In this document: positions 9,479 through 17,038 of the stretch, in pieces
Position numbering within the stretch: position 1 is the first letter of the stretch
How the letters are laid out: each line of letters starts with the position of its first letter
Assembly: GCA_910577215.1 (NCBI GenBank)
Contig: CAJTMQ010000018.1
Coordinates: forward strand, 1-29,310
Length of the DNA stretch: 29,310 bases
DNA from: an uncultured Eubacterium sp.
Lineage (GTDB): Bacteria > Bacillota > Clostridia > Oscillospirales > Acutalibacteraceae
Direction: 5' to 3'
Translations under genes and position numbers: made by a program
Notes under the pieces: generated by a model
What the model was told of the DNA's origin: nothing
The model's database searches: none
Seen by the model: the letters and a program-made list of their open reading frames with translations, nothing else

Positions 9479-9885
9479 TGAAAATTGATGAAATTGAAAA
9501 CGGCATTGTGCTTGATCATATCAAGGCAGGCAATGGTATGCGTGTTTATGAAGCATTAAAGCTGAATACACTTTCCTGTCAGGTGGCAATTATTCAGAAT
9601 GCCAAATCAGAAAAGCAGGGCATTAAGGATATAATAAAAATCAATGAGCTTATTGATTTAAACCTTGATGTGCTTGGTTATATTGATTCTGAAGTAACTG
9701 TTAATATCATCAGAAACGGCAAGGCAGAAAAGAAAAAGGTTGAATTGCCTGAACGAATTGTTAATGTAGTGAAATGCTCTAATCCAAGGTGCATTTCAAA
9801 TGTTGAAAATATACCATATGAGTTTGAGTTAACAGATAATAAAGGTACCTACCGCTGCATTTACTGCGAAACGAAAGCGAATTGA
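9478..9885 (+). CDS. pyrI: Aspartate carbamoyltransferase regulatory subunit
   Basis: Nucleotide-binding regulatory chain of aspartate transcarbamoylase; in characterised enzymes it binds CTP/ATP and so feeds the end product back on PyrB. The C-terminal zinc site is clear: CSNPRC and CIYC give four cysteines in the CX4C...CX2C arrangement. The N-terminal ~100 residues match the allosteric domain. ATG 9478, in TAATG overlap with pyrB and preceded by GGGGAGG, gives 135 aa; the ATG at 9460 would start inside pyrB without a suitable site. It is the last gene of the operon, directly before the terminator. Confidence 0.95.
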   Translation: MKIDEIENGIVLDHIKAGNGMRVYEALKLNTLSCQVAIIQNAKSEKQGIKDIIKINELIDLNLDVLGYIDSEVTVNIIRNGKAEKKKVELPERIVNVVKCSNPRCISNVENIPYEFELTDNKGTYRCIYCETKAN

Positions 9886-9886
9886 T

Positions 9887-9918
9887 AAAAAAACTCCCTT
9901 GTAAAAGGGAGTTTTTTT
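9887..9918 (+). terminator. Intrinsic terminator of the pyr operon, possibly bidirectional
   Basis: A CTCCCTT / AAGGGAG stem with a GTAA loop is flanked by seven A on the left and seven T on the right, starting two bases after the pyrI stop. The A-run makes it a plausible terminator on the other strand too, where the convergent permease gene ends about 45 bases away. Confidence 0.9.
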
Positions 9919-9960
9919 AGATATTTCAAGGAACGAAAATCTCGTTGTTCTGTTTTCAAA

Positions 9961-10584
9961 TTAAAATTCTCTTTTCCTATATAAAATAATGGAAACAACA
10001 ATTGATATGATAACCAGAATAACAGCAAGAAGAGCAAATAAAAACGCATCTGCCTGCGGAGTAAACTGCCCTTCAATGGCCGTTTCTCCGGTGCTGTTTC
10101 GCAGGTTTATTGCCGTAATTGTTGAAGCCATCAGTGCAATTACAATTAAGTTTATCAGCTTTCCTTTTAAATAACCGAATCGGAAATTAAGCGGTAAAAC
10201 AATTGCCGGGGAAATAAATCCTACAAACAGCATTAAATATGCAAGGCTTGCCGTATTTTCAATGCTCATTCCCTTGGCATAGTGAAAAATCAGAGCTTCA
10301 ATTATTATTGCAGGAATTGTAAATATAAATATTAAAATATATTTCTCAAGTACAATATGCTGCTTTTTTACAGGGATAATTGCTTCAAATTTGCTCCACT
10401 TGTATGCTTCGTCATATGCCATTGTAAAAATAGGAATTAATGAAATCATGGCAATGGAATAATATGAAAAATACATAGATGTGTTTTGAATTACGGATAA
10501 AGCAAAAAATATGGCCGCAACAAAGAAAAATCCCAAATTGTGTTTCTTTACAAGTATTAAATCCTTGATTAATAGGCCCTTCAT
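9961..10584 (-). CDS. ABC-2 type transporter permease
   Basis: Integral membrane partner of the ATPase encoded just upstream. The protein is about 207 aa with roughly six hydrophobic segments, starting near residue 20 and ending with a long one just before a short basic KREF tail. The hydrophobic pattern and small size fit the ABC-2 permease families found with GntR/YtrA regulators. I choose ATG 10584, which overlaps the ATPase stop as TAATG with AGGGGG nine bases upstream; a GTG at 10593 is also possible. The substrate is unknown. In related systems such modules respond to cell-envelope stress or antimicrobial peptides, which is only an analogy here. Confidence 0.85.
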   Translation of the reverse strand: MKGLLIKDLILVKKHNLGFFFVAAIFFALSVIQNTSMYFSYYSIAMISLIPIFTMAYDEAYKWSKFEAIIPVKKQHIVLEKYILIFIFTIPAIIIEALIFHYAKGMSIENTASLAYLMLFVGFISPAIVLPLNFRFGYLKGKLINLIVIALMASTITAINLRNSTGETAIEGQFTPQADAFLFALLAVILVIISIVVSIILYRKREF

Positions 10585-11417
10585 TATCTGCACCCCCTGA
10601 TCATATAAACAAATAAGTCCTCAAGATTTATCGGTGAAACATGCATATCAGAAGTGACGGCAAATTTCTTAATTACTGCATTCACTCCGTACTCTGTTTT
10701 GCGGATACTTAAAATATCAGATTTATCTGTTTTATTTATTCTGCTTTCATCACACTGAACAATGCAGTAATTATTTAAAAGCTCATCCTTTTCCTCACAT
10801 AAAAGAAGTTGTCCTTTATGCATAAATGCAATATAATCGCAAAGCTTTTCAAGGTCACTCACAATGTGTGATGAAATTAATATTGAATGGTTTTCATCTC
10901 TTGTAAAATCATTGAAAATATCAAGAATTTCATCACGAACTACGGGATCCAAACCGCTTGTAGCTTCATCAAGAATAAGCAGCTTTGCTCCGTGTGAAAG
11001 AGCCGCGGCAATGTGAATTTTCATTTTCATTCCCTTGGAAAAGTTTTTTATTTTCTTGTTGGTTGGAATGCTGAAATTATTACAATAATGAAAGAACTCT
11101 TTTTCGTTCCAGCTTTTGTATATATTTTTTAAAACGGAATTTATTTCTTTTGCGTTGAAGCTTTCAGGTAATCCGTTTTCCTCCATAACAACGCCTATGT
11201 CCTCTTTAGAGCAGGCAGTATTGCTTTTTCCAAGCAGGTTTATTTCACCGCCCGATTTTTTTATCATATCAAGAATTATTTTGATTGTTGTGCTTTTTCC
11301 GGCACCGTTTTCACCAACAAGTCCCATAATACAACCGCTTGGCAGGGTAAGGGTTATGTTATCAAGCAAAAAGCCTTTATAGCTTTTAGTCAGATTTTTA
11401 ATCTCAATTGCGTTCAC
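10584..11417 (-). CDS. ABC transporter ATP-binding protein, YtrB-like
   Basis: Energises the adjacent permease. Walker A GENGAGKST is at residues 35-43, the signature region FSKGMK near 125, and Walker B LLILDEATSGLD near 147, followed by the switch His in ISSH. The Q-loop position reads Glu (VVMEENGLPE), which occurs in some family members. The C-terminal ~60 residues form a short regulatory extension. Translation starts at a GTG at 11417, with GAGGAGG about seven bases upstream lying inside the last codons of the GntR gene, so coupling with the regulator is likely. Length is 277 aa. Confidence 0.93.
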   Translation of the reverse strand: MNAIEIKNLTKSYKGFLLDNITLTLPSGCIMGLVGENGAGKSTTIKIILDMIKKSGGEINLLGKSNTACSKEDIGVVMEENGLPESFNAKEINSVLKNIYKSWNEKEFFHYCNNFSIPTNKKIKNFSKGMKMKIHIAAALSHGAKLLILDEATSGLDPVVRDEILDIFNDFTRDENHSILISSHIVSDLEKLCDYIAFMHKGQLLLCEEKDELLNNYCIVQCDESRINKTDKSDILSIRKTEYGVNAVIKKFAVTSDMHVSPINLEDLFVYMIRGCR

Positions 11418-11419
11418 TT

Positions 11420-11794
11420 CTATTCCTCCTCAAACAGAATATCAAGCATAGAAATAATGTCTTTTTTAGTGAGATTACAGAAAGCGGAAAGCTTCATAAC
11501 CTCATCAAGGTGTGCTTCAATCTGACGCAGATTTTCTTCACGCAAAAGCTCTGTATTTTTAACTGCAACAAAGCTGCCTTTGCCCGGTGCTGTGTATATA
11601 AGGCCATTTCTTTCAAGCTCCTCATATGCACGCTTAGTGGTAATAACGCTTATGTGCAAATCCTTTGCAAGATTTCTGATAGACGGCAGGGGAGCGTCCT
11701 CCTCAAGGGTGCCGTTTATTATCTGTGCTTTTATTTGTGAGTAAATCTGGTCATAAATCGGAACACCGTTTTTATTGTTAATAAAAATTAACAT
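11420..11794 (-). CDS. GntR-family transcriptional regulator, YtrA-like
   Basis: Winged-helix repressor-type protein of 124 aa. Residues ~10-75 form the GntR DNA-binding domain (LPSIRNLAKDLHISVITTKRAYEEL spans the recognition helices; LIYTAPGKGSFV is the wing). The remaining ~45 residues are too short for a ligand domain of the FadR or HutC kind, which is typical of the YtrA subgroup. First gene of a three-gene operon with an ABC ATPase and permease. Its promoter carries a perfect inverted repeat overlapping the -10 element, so autoregulation is likely. The inducing signal cannot be read from the sequence. Confidence 0.93.
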   Translation of the reverse strand: MLIFINNKNGVPIYDQIYSQIKAQIINGTLEEDAPLPSIRNLAKDLHISVITTKRAYEELERNGLIYTAPGKGSFVAVKNTELLREENLRQIEAHLDEVMKLSAFCNLTKKDIISMLDILFEEE

Positions 11795-11818
11795 ATTTGT
11801 TCTCCTTTTATCCAGTTA

Positions 11819-11834
11819 ACTGTATATAAACAGT
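11819..11834. promoter_or_regulatory. Putative GntR operator
   Basis: A perfect inverted repeat ACTGT-N6-ACAGT. With flanking bases it extends to GTTAACTGT / ACAGTATAC with two mismatches. It overlaps the -10 element of the GntR promoter on its downstream side, the place where a repressor would block RNA polymerase. A second small palindrome, CAGTTAACTG, overlaps it at 11813-11822. Assignment to this GntR protein is inferred from position. Confidence 0.7.
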
Positions 11835-11860
11835 ATACACAGTATGAGCAGGTTTGTCAA
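11832..11860 (-). promoter_or_regulatory. Promoter of the GntR-ABC operon
   Basis: On the minus strand TTGACA (11855-11860) and TATACT (11832-11837) are separated by exactly 17 bases, close to the sigma-A consensus. It lies about 40 bases upstream of the GntR start codon and its -10 is covered by the inverted-repeat operator. Confidence 0.85.
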
Positions 11861-11912
11861 TACTAAATTTGAATCAATATGTATTGGAGATTTACATACA
11901 CTCTAATAAAAG

Positions 11913-11940
11913 AAAAGCTCATCGAATTCGATGAGCTTTT
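11913..11940 (-). terminator. Intrinsic terminator of the MTA salvage operon
   Basis: A 28-base perfect palindrome with arms AAAAGCTCATCG and CGATGAGCTTTT around AATT, two bases after the TAG of the deaminase gene. On the minus strand it runs into TTTTCTTTTATT. This separates the salvage operon from the GntR operon downstream. Confidence 0.88.
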
Positions 11941-11942
11941 TG

Positions 11943-13202
11943 CTATCCCTTTATCCTATCAGTAATCTTCTGTGCATTACCATAAATTTCTTCTGTATCA
12001 ATGCCAACAAATTCGCCGTTTTCATAAAGAATTCTGCCGTTAATCATAGTCAGCTTAACATTTTCTTTTGAGCCGCTGTATACCATATTTTTCGTAATAT
12101 TGTTAATCGGCTGCATATTCGGGCGGTTTAAATCAATAACAATTAAATCTGCTGTTTTGCCCACATCAATTGTATCGCAGTTATCAAGCCCCATACATTT
12201 TGCTCCGCCGACTGTTGCCATTTCAAGAATTTTATTCGCGTCTGTTGAAGCGGCATTCCTGTCATTGAGCTTCTGTGTTGCCGCAAGCAGATACATTTCA
12301 CGGAACATATCAAGTGCGTTGTTGCTGCTCGGTCCGTCTGTTCCGATTGCAAGCTGAATATTCTTGTCAATCATTTTTGAAACAGGTGCAATTCCCGAAG
12401 CCAGTTTGCTGTTTGAGCCGGGATTGATTACTGCATAAACACCGTGCTTTTTGTAAATTTCAAGGTCATTGTCATTAACCCATACACTGTGGTATGCACC
12501 GCCGCCGTAATTGAATAAGCCGAGTTCATCAAACAGGACAGTAGGTGTTTTGCCGTAACGCTGAATGCATTCCTTAACCTCACTCTCGGTTTCCGAGGAA
12601 TGCATAAATACAGGTGCTTTATACTTTTCGGCAAGTCCTGCAATACCCGACATAAGCTCTTTTGAGGTTGTATATTCAGCGTGAAAGCCTAATTTATAGC
12701 TTATCAATTCATCGTAGCTGTTGAATTTATTATAGTATTCCTCAAGGCTTTCAATATTTTCTTTAAAGTTGTTCAATCCGCAGGTCATAACCGTTCTGAA
12801 GCCGAAATCAACGCTTGCTCTTGCCATATCTTCAGGAAAATAATACATATCAAAGCAGGCGGTAATTCCGCTTGTTAAGTATTCAAGAAATGCAAGCTTT
12901 GAAAGGTGATAAATGTCCTCACCTGTGAGCTTTGCTTCCATAGGAAATATCATATCATAAAGCCATGGCTGCAGCGGCAAGTCGTCTGCAAGGCTTCTGG
13001 CAAAGGTCATTGCGGAATGCGTGTGTGCATTTTTAAATGAGGGCATAAGCAGATTGCCGTTTAGGTTAATCTCTCTGTCCGCCTTGCTGTTAGGGTTCTT
13101 TCCGACAAAAACGATTTTGCTGCCGTCAACCCACACCTCATCATCTGTGATTTTTATTCCGTTTTTAAAGGATAAAACCCTTCCGTTATAAAATCTTATC
13201 AT
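11943..13202 (-). CDS. mtaD: 5-methylthioadenosine / S-adenosylhomocysteine deaminase
   Basis: Metal-dependent amidohydrolase of the ATZ/TRZ group, predicted to deaminate the adenine ring of MTA or SAH to give methylthioinosine or SIH. Visible motifs: HTHSAM near residue 61 for the metal, HAEYTTS near 174, HSSETESE near 201, and GTDGPSSNN near 291 with the catalytic Asp. The 419-aa length is normal. Its start overlaps the mtnA stop by four bases (ATGA), and it is the last gene of a pnp-mtnA-mtaD operon, which strongly favours MTA as the main substrate over other aminopurines. Substrate choice within the family (including guanine or hydroxyatrazine-type relatives) cannot be settled from motifs alone. 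Confidence 0.85.
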   Translation of the reverse strand: MIRFYNGRVLSFKNGIKITDDEVWVDGSKIVFVGKNPNSKADREINLNGNLLMPSFKNAHTHSAMTFARSLADDLPLQPWLYDMIFPMEAKLTGEDIYHLSKLAFLEYLTSGITACFDMYYFPEDMARASVDFGFRTVMTCGLNNFKENIESLEEYYNKFNSYDELISYKLGFHAEYTTSKELMSGIAGLAEKYKAPVFMHSSETESEVKECIQRYGKTPTVLFDELGLFNYGGGAYHSVWVNDNDLEIYKKHGVYAVINPGSNSKLASGIAPVSKMIDKNIQLAIGTDGPSSNNALDMFREMYLLAATQKLNDRNAASTDANKILEMATVGGAKCMGLDNCDTIDVGKTADLIVIDLNRPNMQPINNITKNMVYSGSKENVKLTMINGRILYENGEFVGIDTEEIYGNAQKITDRIKG

Positions 13203-14173
13203 TTAAGTAACTCCTTAAGATTTTTATCAAATGGCGGATAAACAATGCCTTTGTCCGTTATGATTGCGGTTATCAGGCTGTTGTCCGTAACATCAAATGC
13301 AGGGTTGAAGCACTTTGTCTGCGGCAGGGCAGTGGGCTTTTCGTAAAACATAGTTTTGATTTCATCGGCATCACGCTCTTCAATAACAATATCATCCCCT
13401 GTAGGTGTGCTGAAATCCACGGTTGAATACGGACCTAATACGTAAAAGGGTATACCGTAATGCTTTGCAAGAATTGCAGCACCGCTTGTGCCTATTTTGT
13501 TAGCCGTGTCGCCGTTTGCAGCAACTCTGTCACACCCAACAAGCACTGCATTTATAAGTCCCTTTTTCATAACAAGGCTTGCCATATTATCGCATATCAG
13601 GGTAACATCAGTTCCGCACTTTTCAAGCTCGTATGAAGTGAGCCTTGCACCCTGAAGCAGCGGTCTTGTTTCATCACAGAAAACGTGGAAATTGTAGCCT
13701 TTTTCCTTGCCTAAAATGAGAGGACCAAGCCCTGTGCCGTATTTTGACGTTGCAAGCTCGCCCGCATTGCAGTGTGTTAAAATGCCGTCACCGTCCTTAA
13801 GCAGTGATAAGCCGTATTCGCTGATTTTGCGGCACATTTCAATATCCTCATTATGTATTGCAATTGCTTCATCAATAGGGTTTTTGCCCTGTTCTGATGC
13901 ATTCACAATTCGGGCAGTTGCCCAGGTTAAATTAACGGCGGTAGGTCTTGAAGAATCAAGATATTCCTTTGCTTTTTCTATGTTATTTCCATGGAAAAGG
14001 GCAAGTGAATATGCTGCAAAAATACCTATTGCGGGTGCACCTCTTACCCGCAGCAGCTTAATTGCATGATAACAGTCCTCAAGACTTTTCATTTCAAGGC
14101 AGACTTCCTCATTCGGAAGCCGGGTCTGGTCTAAAATATATAGTTTTCCGTTTTTGTATTCAATATTATTCAT
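13199..14173 (-). CDS. mtnA: 5-methylthioribose-1-phosphate isomerase
   Basis: Converts methylthioribose-1-phosphate to methylthioribulose-1-phosphate. The eIF2B-like fold is recognisable by RVRGAPAIGI near residue 43, catalytic Cys in LTHCNAGELA near 133, CDETRPLLQGARLT near 166, and the catalytic Asp in GCDRVAANGDTANKIGT near 213. Length is 324 aa, slightly shorter than many. It overlaps the upstream phosphorylase gene by 8 bases and the deaminase by 4, so the three are surely co-transcribed. The later methionine salvage enzymes (MtnB, C/W, D, E) are not in the window. Confidence 0.93.
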   Translation of the reverse strand: MNNIEYKNGKLYILDQTRLPNEEVCLEMKSLEDCYHAIKLLRVRGAPAIGIFAAYSLALFHGNNIEKAKEYLDSSRPTAVNLTWATARIVNASEQGKNPIDEAIAIHNEDIEMCRKISEYGLSLLKDGDGILTHCNAGELATSKYGTGLGPLILGKEKGYNFHVFCDETRPLLQGARLTSYELEKCGTDVTLICDNMASLVMKKGLINAVLVGCDRVAANGDTANKIGTSGAAILAKHYGIPFYVLGPYSTVDFSTPTGDDIVIEERDADEIKTMFYEKPTALPQTKCFNPAFDVTDNSLITAIITDKGIVYPPFDKNLKELLK

Positions 14174-14978
14174 CGCAAAATCTCTCTATTGATTTCTTTA
14201 TAAGTGTTTTAAACTGCGGTGCAACTCTGTCCGCGGTTTCCGTTACCTCCTCAGAGCTGATAGGTTTATCCATAATGCCGCAGGCAAGGTTTGTTATGCA
14301 GGAAATTCCGCAAACCTCAAAGCCGCAGTATTTAGCTGCCTGTGCCTCAATTGCGGTGCTCATACCCACTGCATCCGCACCTATGGCAGAGCACATTCTG
14401 ATTTCAGCCTTTGTTTCAAACGCAGGACCTGTTAACTGCACATAAACGCCTTTTTTTATATCAATGCTGTTCTCCATTGCTGTTTTTGCAATGATTCTGT
14501 TCAGCCTTTTGCTGTAAACCTCACTCATATCGGGGAAACGAACACCGAGTGTATCGTCGTTTCTTCCGATAAGTGCAGAGGGGACAAAGCTTGAAATATG
14601 ATCCTCAATAATCATAAAATCTCCTATTGAGAAATTCTTATTGATTCCTCCGCAGGCATTCGTTAAAAACAGTATTTTTGCACCCATTTTTCTAAGCAGA
14701 TATATGGGATTTGTAACCTGCTTAGGTGAATATCCCTCGTATAAATGAATCCGCCCCTGCATGACGGCCGCTTTTGCTTTTCCTATGTAGCCGAAAACAA
14801 ATCTGCCCTTGTGTGAAGGAGCAGTGGATACAGGAAAATCAGGAATATCACTGTAATTGATAGTTGTGACAATATCTATTTCATCTGCAAGTGCACCTAA
14901 GCCGGAGCCAAGTACAAGAGCAATTTCAGGTTCAAAATCAGTAACACTTCTTATATATTCAAGCTGTTTTTCAAGCAT
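14166..14978 (-). CDS. Purine nucleoside phosphorylase, trimeric PNP/MTAP family
   Basis: Phosphorolysis of a purine nucleoside to base and ribose-1-phosphate (or methylthioribose-1-phosphate). Family motifs: LVLGSGLGAL near residue 22 for phosphate, MQGRIHLYEGY near 72, NACGGIN near 107, GPAFETKAEIR near 183 and GMSTAIEA near 206. The base pocket has ITNLACGI, resembling 6-oxopurine PNPs more than MTA phosphorylases, so inosine-type substrates are likely. In this operon, methylthioinosine made by the deaminase is the attractive candidate (inference). ATG 14978 is six bases after GAGGTG and gives 270 aa; the GTG at 14987 overlaps that site and is less likely. Confidence 0.88.
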   Translation of the reverse strand: MLEKQLEYIRSVTDFEPEIALVLGSGLGALADEIDIVTTINYSDIPDFPVSTAPSHKGRFVFGYIGKAKAAVMQGRIHLYEGYSPKQVTNPIYLLRKMGAKILFLTNACGGINKNFSIGDFMIIEDHISSFVPSALIGRNDDTLGVRFPDMSEVYSKRLNRIIAKTAMENSIDIKKGVYVQLTGPAFETKAEIRMCSAIGADAVGMSTAIEAQAAKYCGFEVCGISCITNLACGIMDKPISSEEVTETADRVAPQFKTLIKKSIERFCDE

Positions 14979-14996
14979 TGCAATCACCTCAGCTTC

Positions 14997-15025
14997 ATTA
15001 TAATGGTTTTTGTATTTTAAATCAA
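14997..15025 (-). promoter_or_regulatory. Promoter of the MTA salvage operon
   Basis: Minus strand TTGATT (15020-15025), 17-base spacer, TATAAT (14997-15002). Transcription would begin only about ten bases before the ribosome binding site, leaving no room for a riboswitch in the leader. Confidence 0.75.
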
Positions 15026-15034
15026 TAAATTCTA

Positions 15035-15063
15035 TTGCATTATATTGCTAATTTTGATATTAT
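15035..15063 (+). promoter_or_regulatory. Probable promoter of the BMP lipoprotein gene
   Basis: Plus strand TTGCAT (15035-15040), 17-base spacer, TATTAT (15058-15063), about 35 bases before the start codon. It sits back to back with the salvage operon promoter in the 120-bp divergent gap, so common regulation is possible. Weaker match to consensus than its divergent neighbour. Confidence 0.5.
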
Positions 15064-15098
15064 TAATTCGTGATATTTTCTTTATTCGGAGGAATAGT

Positions 15099-16940
15099 AT
15101 GAAAAAGTTTATTTCAATTTTTTTGTGTGTAACCTTGCTTGCAGCTTCAGCACTGGCATTCAGCGGCTGCACAGGGGCAAAGGAGCTTAACTACAGTGTT
15201 GTGCTTATTACAGACGGCGGAACTGTTAATGATGGTGCTTACAATGAGAGTGCATGGAAAGGTGTTTCCGAGTATGCAGAGGAAGCAGGGTTGACCTATC
15301 GTTATTATCAGCCTGTTCTTGAAGATGACAAGCTCAATAATGATACGGTTTTAAGCTACATAGACCTTGCTGTTCAGTCAGGTGCACAATATATTGTTAT
15401 GCCAACCTCTGCTCTTGAGGTTGCAGCTTATGAGGGTGCACAGAAGCATAATGATGTAAAATTTATTCTTGTAGACGGCATGCCTCACACTGCGGAAAGT
15501 GACGAAGCAGTGCGTGCAGACAATCTTATGTGCGTTACCTTTGATGAGCTTCAGAGCGGTTTTCTTGCAGGCTATAATGCTGTAGTTGCAGGAAATACAA
15601 AGCTTGGTTATTTCGGTGAATATTACAGTGATGCTTCAAGAAAATACGGTGCCGGCTTTGTTCAGGGTGCTGCTTATGCCGCAGATCAGCTTGGAATCCC
15701 TGCAACAATGAAATATGCAGATTATGATTCACCTGTTCTTGATTACAATTATTCATTCACAATCACTGCAAACTATGCAAAGATAGAGGATATAGACGAA
15801 AAGGTATTCAAAATCAATGTTGTAAATGGTATCGGCTCGGGTACATATACCGAAGGTTCAAATGTAACACTTATTGCCGATCCTGCTCCTGAGGATAAGG
15901 TGTTTGACCACTGGGAGGTTAAAAGCGATACAGACGGTGTTAAGGACAGTAAGGTGAATCTTTCAACCAAGAGCAAAACAACAACAAATCTTCTTGTTGA
16001 GAAGTGCGATGCAACCATTACTGCGGTTTATAAGGATGCTGAAAATGCAACATTTCCTTTAACCATTATGAATAACACAAATACAGAGCCTTATTCAACA
16101 CAGTATCTTGCAGTTGGAGATTATGAAATTACTGCTCCTGCCGCTGAATCAGGTATGGTGTTTGACCATTGGGAAATCAAGGATTACGATAGTCCTGAAC
16201 TTGTACTTGATGATGTAAACAGTAAAAACACATGGGTACATACCGGTAAAGATTTATTAACATTAATTCCTGTTTATGCTAAAAGCACGGTTCCTACCTT
16301 TGATGTTACAGTTATAACAGGTGAGGGCGGAAACGGCGAATCAACAGGCTCAGGTTCATATGTAACAGGTGATAATGTTTCTGTTTCGGCAGCCGTTCCG
16401 CAGGATGGTTATATTTTCACACACTGGTCTAATGCGGATACATACGGCTATGGTGCGGGTATTTCAATGGCGAATGAATACTATCCGAATACTTCATTTT
16501 CAATGGTAAACCGTTATCAGTCCGTTGTTGAAACAATGTATGATGAGGGTGTTTCCATCATCTATGCAGGCGGAAATAATGAATGCAATGTTGTTTCGGA
16601 TGCAACATGGAATTACAGCTACCTTAAAGAGGCAATCGGTTCTGAAAACTGGCAGGCAGACTGGACGCATTATTATTCAACCACTACTAAAGATTACGGT
16701 GCGGCAATCAAGCTTTGCCTTGCAGAGTTTGCAGGCGGCACAACGCTTGTTGGTGACTGTGCAAATAACTGTATTGCAATGACCTATGTTGCAGAGGAGA
16801 ACACTGATAGCTATGATGCGGTTTATGAAGCACTCGGCAAAGGAGAACTCAATCCTGCTGTTTTGGCAGACGATGAGGATGTAACCGCAGTTTTGAATTC
16901 CAACTGCTTAACTCTTGATTATTGGGTTGTTGAAGAATAA
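15099..16940 (+). CDS. BMP-family nucleoside-binding lipoprotein with three inserted InlB-like repeats
   Basis: Predicted membrane-anchored substrate-binding protein. ATG 15099 follows CGGAGGA with good spacing; an upstream ATG at 15045 would precede the promoter and signal peptide. Residues 1-24 are a lipoprotein signal ending FSGC, with Cys24 as the lipid site. Residues ~30-215 match the N-terminal part of BMP/PnrA-type binding domains (VLITDGGTVNDGAYNES; SGAQYIVMPTS; DELQSGFLAGY; GYFGEYYSD). Residues ~217-465 are three divergent InlB B-repeat-like units, each with a GxYxxGxxVxxxA...FDHWE pattern. The BMP fold resumes at ~466 (VETMYDEGVSIIYAGG). Divergent from a nucleoside phosphorylase operon, which fits purine nucleoside binding. 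No transporter ATPase or permease adjoins it. Total length is 613 aa against about 350 for ordinary BMP proteins. Confidence 0.82.
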   Translation: MKKFISIFLCVTLLAASALAFSGCTGAKELNYSVVLITDGGTVNDGAYNESAWKGVSEYAEEAGLTYRYYQPVLEDDKLNNDTVLSYIDLAVQSGAQYIVMPTSALEVAAYEGAQKHNDVKFILVDGMPHTAESDEAVRADNLMCVTFDELQSGFLAGYNAVVAGNTKLGYFGEYYSDASRKYGAGFVQGAAYAADQLGIPATMKYADYDSPVLDYNYSFTITANYAKIEDIDEKVFKINVVNGIGSGTYTEGSNVTLIADPAPEDKVFDHWEVKSDTDGVKDSKVNLSTKSKTTTNLLVEKCDATITAVYKDAENATFPLTIMNNTNTEPYSTQYLAVGDYEITAPAAESGMVFDHWEIKDYDSPELVLDDVNSKNTWVHTGKDLLTLIPVYAKSTVPTFDVTVITGEGGNGESTGSGSYVTGDNVSVSAAVPQDGYIFTHWSNADTYGYGAGISMANEYYPNTSFSMVNRYQSVVETMYDEGVSIIYAGGNNECNVVSDATWNYSYLKEAIGSENWQADWTHYYSTTTKDYGAAIKLCLAEFAGGTTLVGDCANNCIAMTYVAEENTDSYDAVYEALGKGELNPAVLADDEDVTAVLNSNCLTLDYWVVEE

Positions 16941-16958
16941 TATATAAGTAATAAAACT

Positions 16959-16992
16959 AAAAAAGACTTGAACTTATGTTCAAGTCTTTTTT
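16959..16992. terminator. Bidirectional intrinsic terminator
   Basis: A stem of AAAAAAGACTTGAAC and GTTCAAGTCTTTTTT around TTAT lies 18 bases after the lipoprotein stop. The T-run serves the plus strand and the A-run gives a T-run on the minus strand, so it can also stop the arginine operon coming from the right. Confidence 0.9.
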
Positions 16993-17001
16993 CATACTGT
17001 A

Positions 17002-17025
17002 GGGGACGATGGTCACATCGTCCCC
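17002..17025. repeat. GC-rich palindrome, REP-like candidate
   Basis: Perfect 10-bp arms GGGGACGATG and CATCGTCCCC around GTCA, in an AT-rich gap between the convergent lipoprotein gene and arginine operon. Its GC content contrasts with the surroundings and with the neighbouring AT-flanked terminator. It could add to termination (TTTTC follows on the plus strand) but resembles dispersed palindromic elements of gut Clostridia. Only one copy is visible in this window. Confidence 0.5.
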
Positions 17026-17038
17026 GTTTTCTTTAACA

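Noticed and set aside
9886..9960. Possible PyrR-type attenuator near the pyr operon end
   Set aside because: It is a simple strong terminator after the last gene. The pyr leader, where an attenuator would lie, is outside the window.
14979..15098. Possible SAM or purine riboswitch for the methylthioadenosine operon or lipoprotein
   Set aside because: The promoters lie so close to the start codons that the leaders are about 10-35 bases, too short for any known aptamer.
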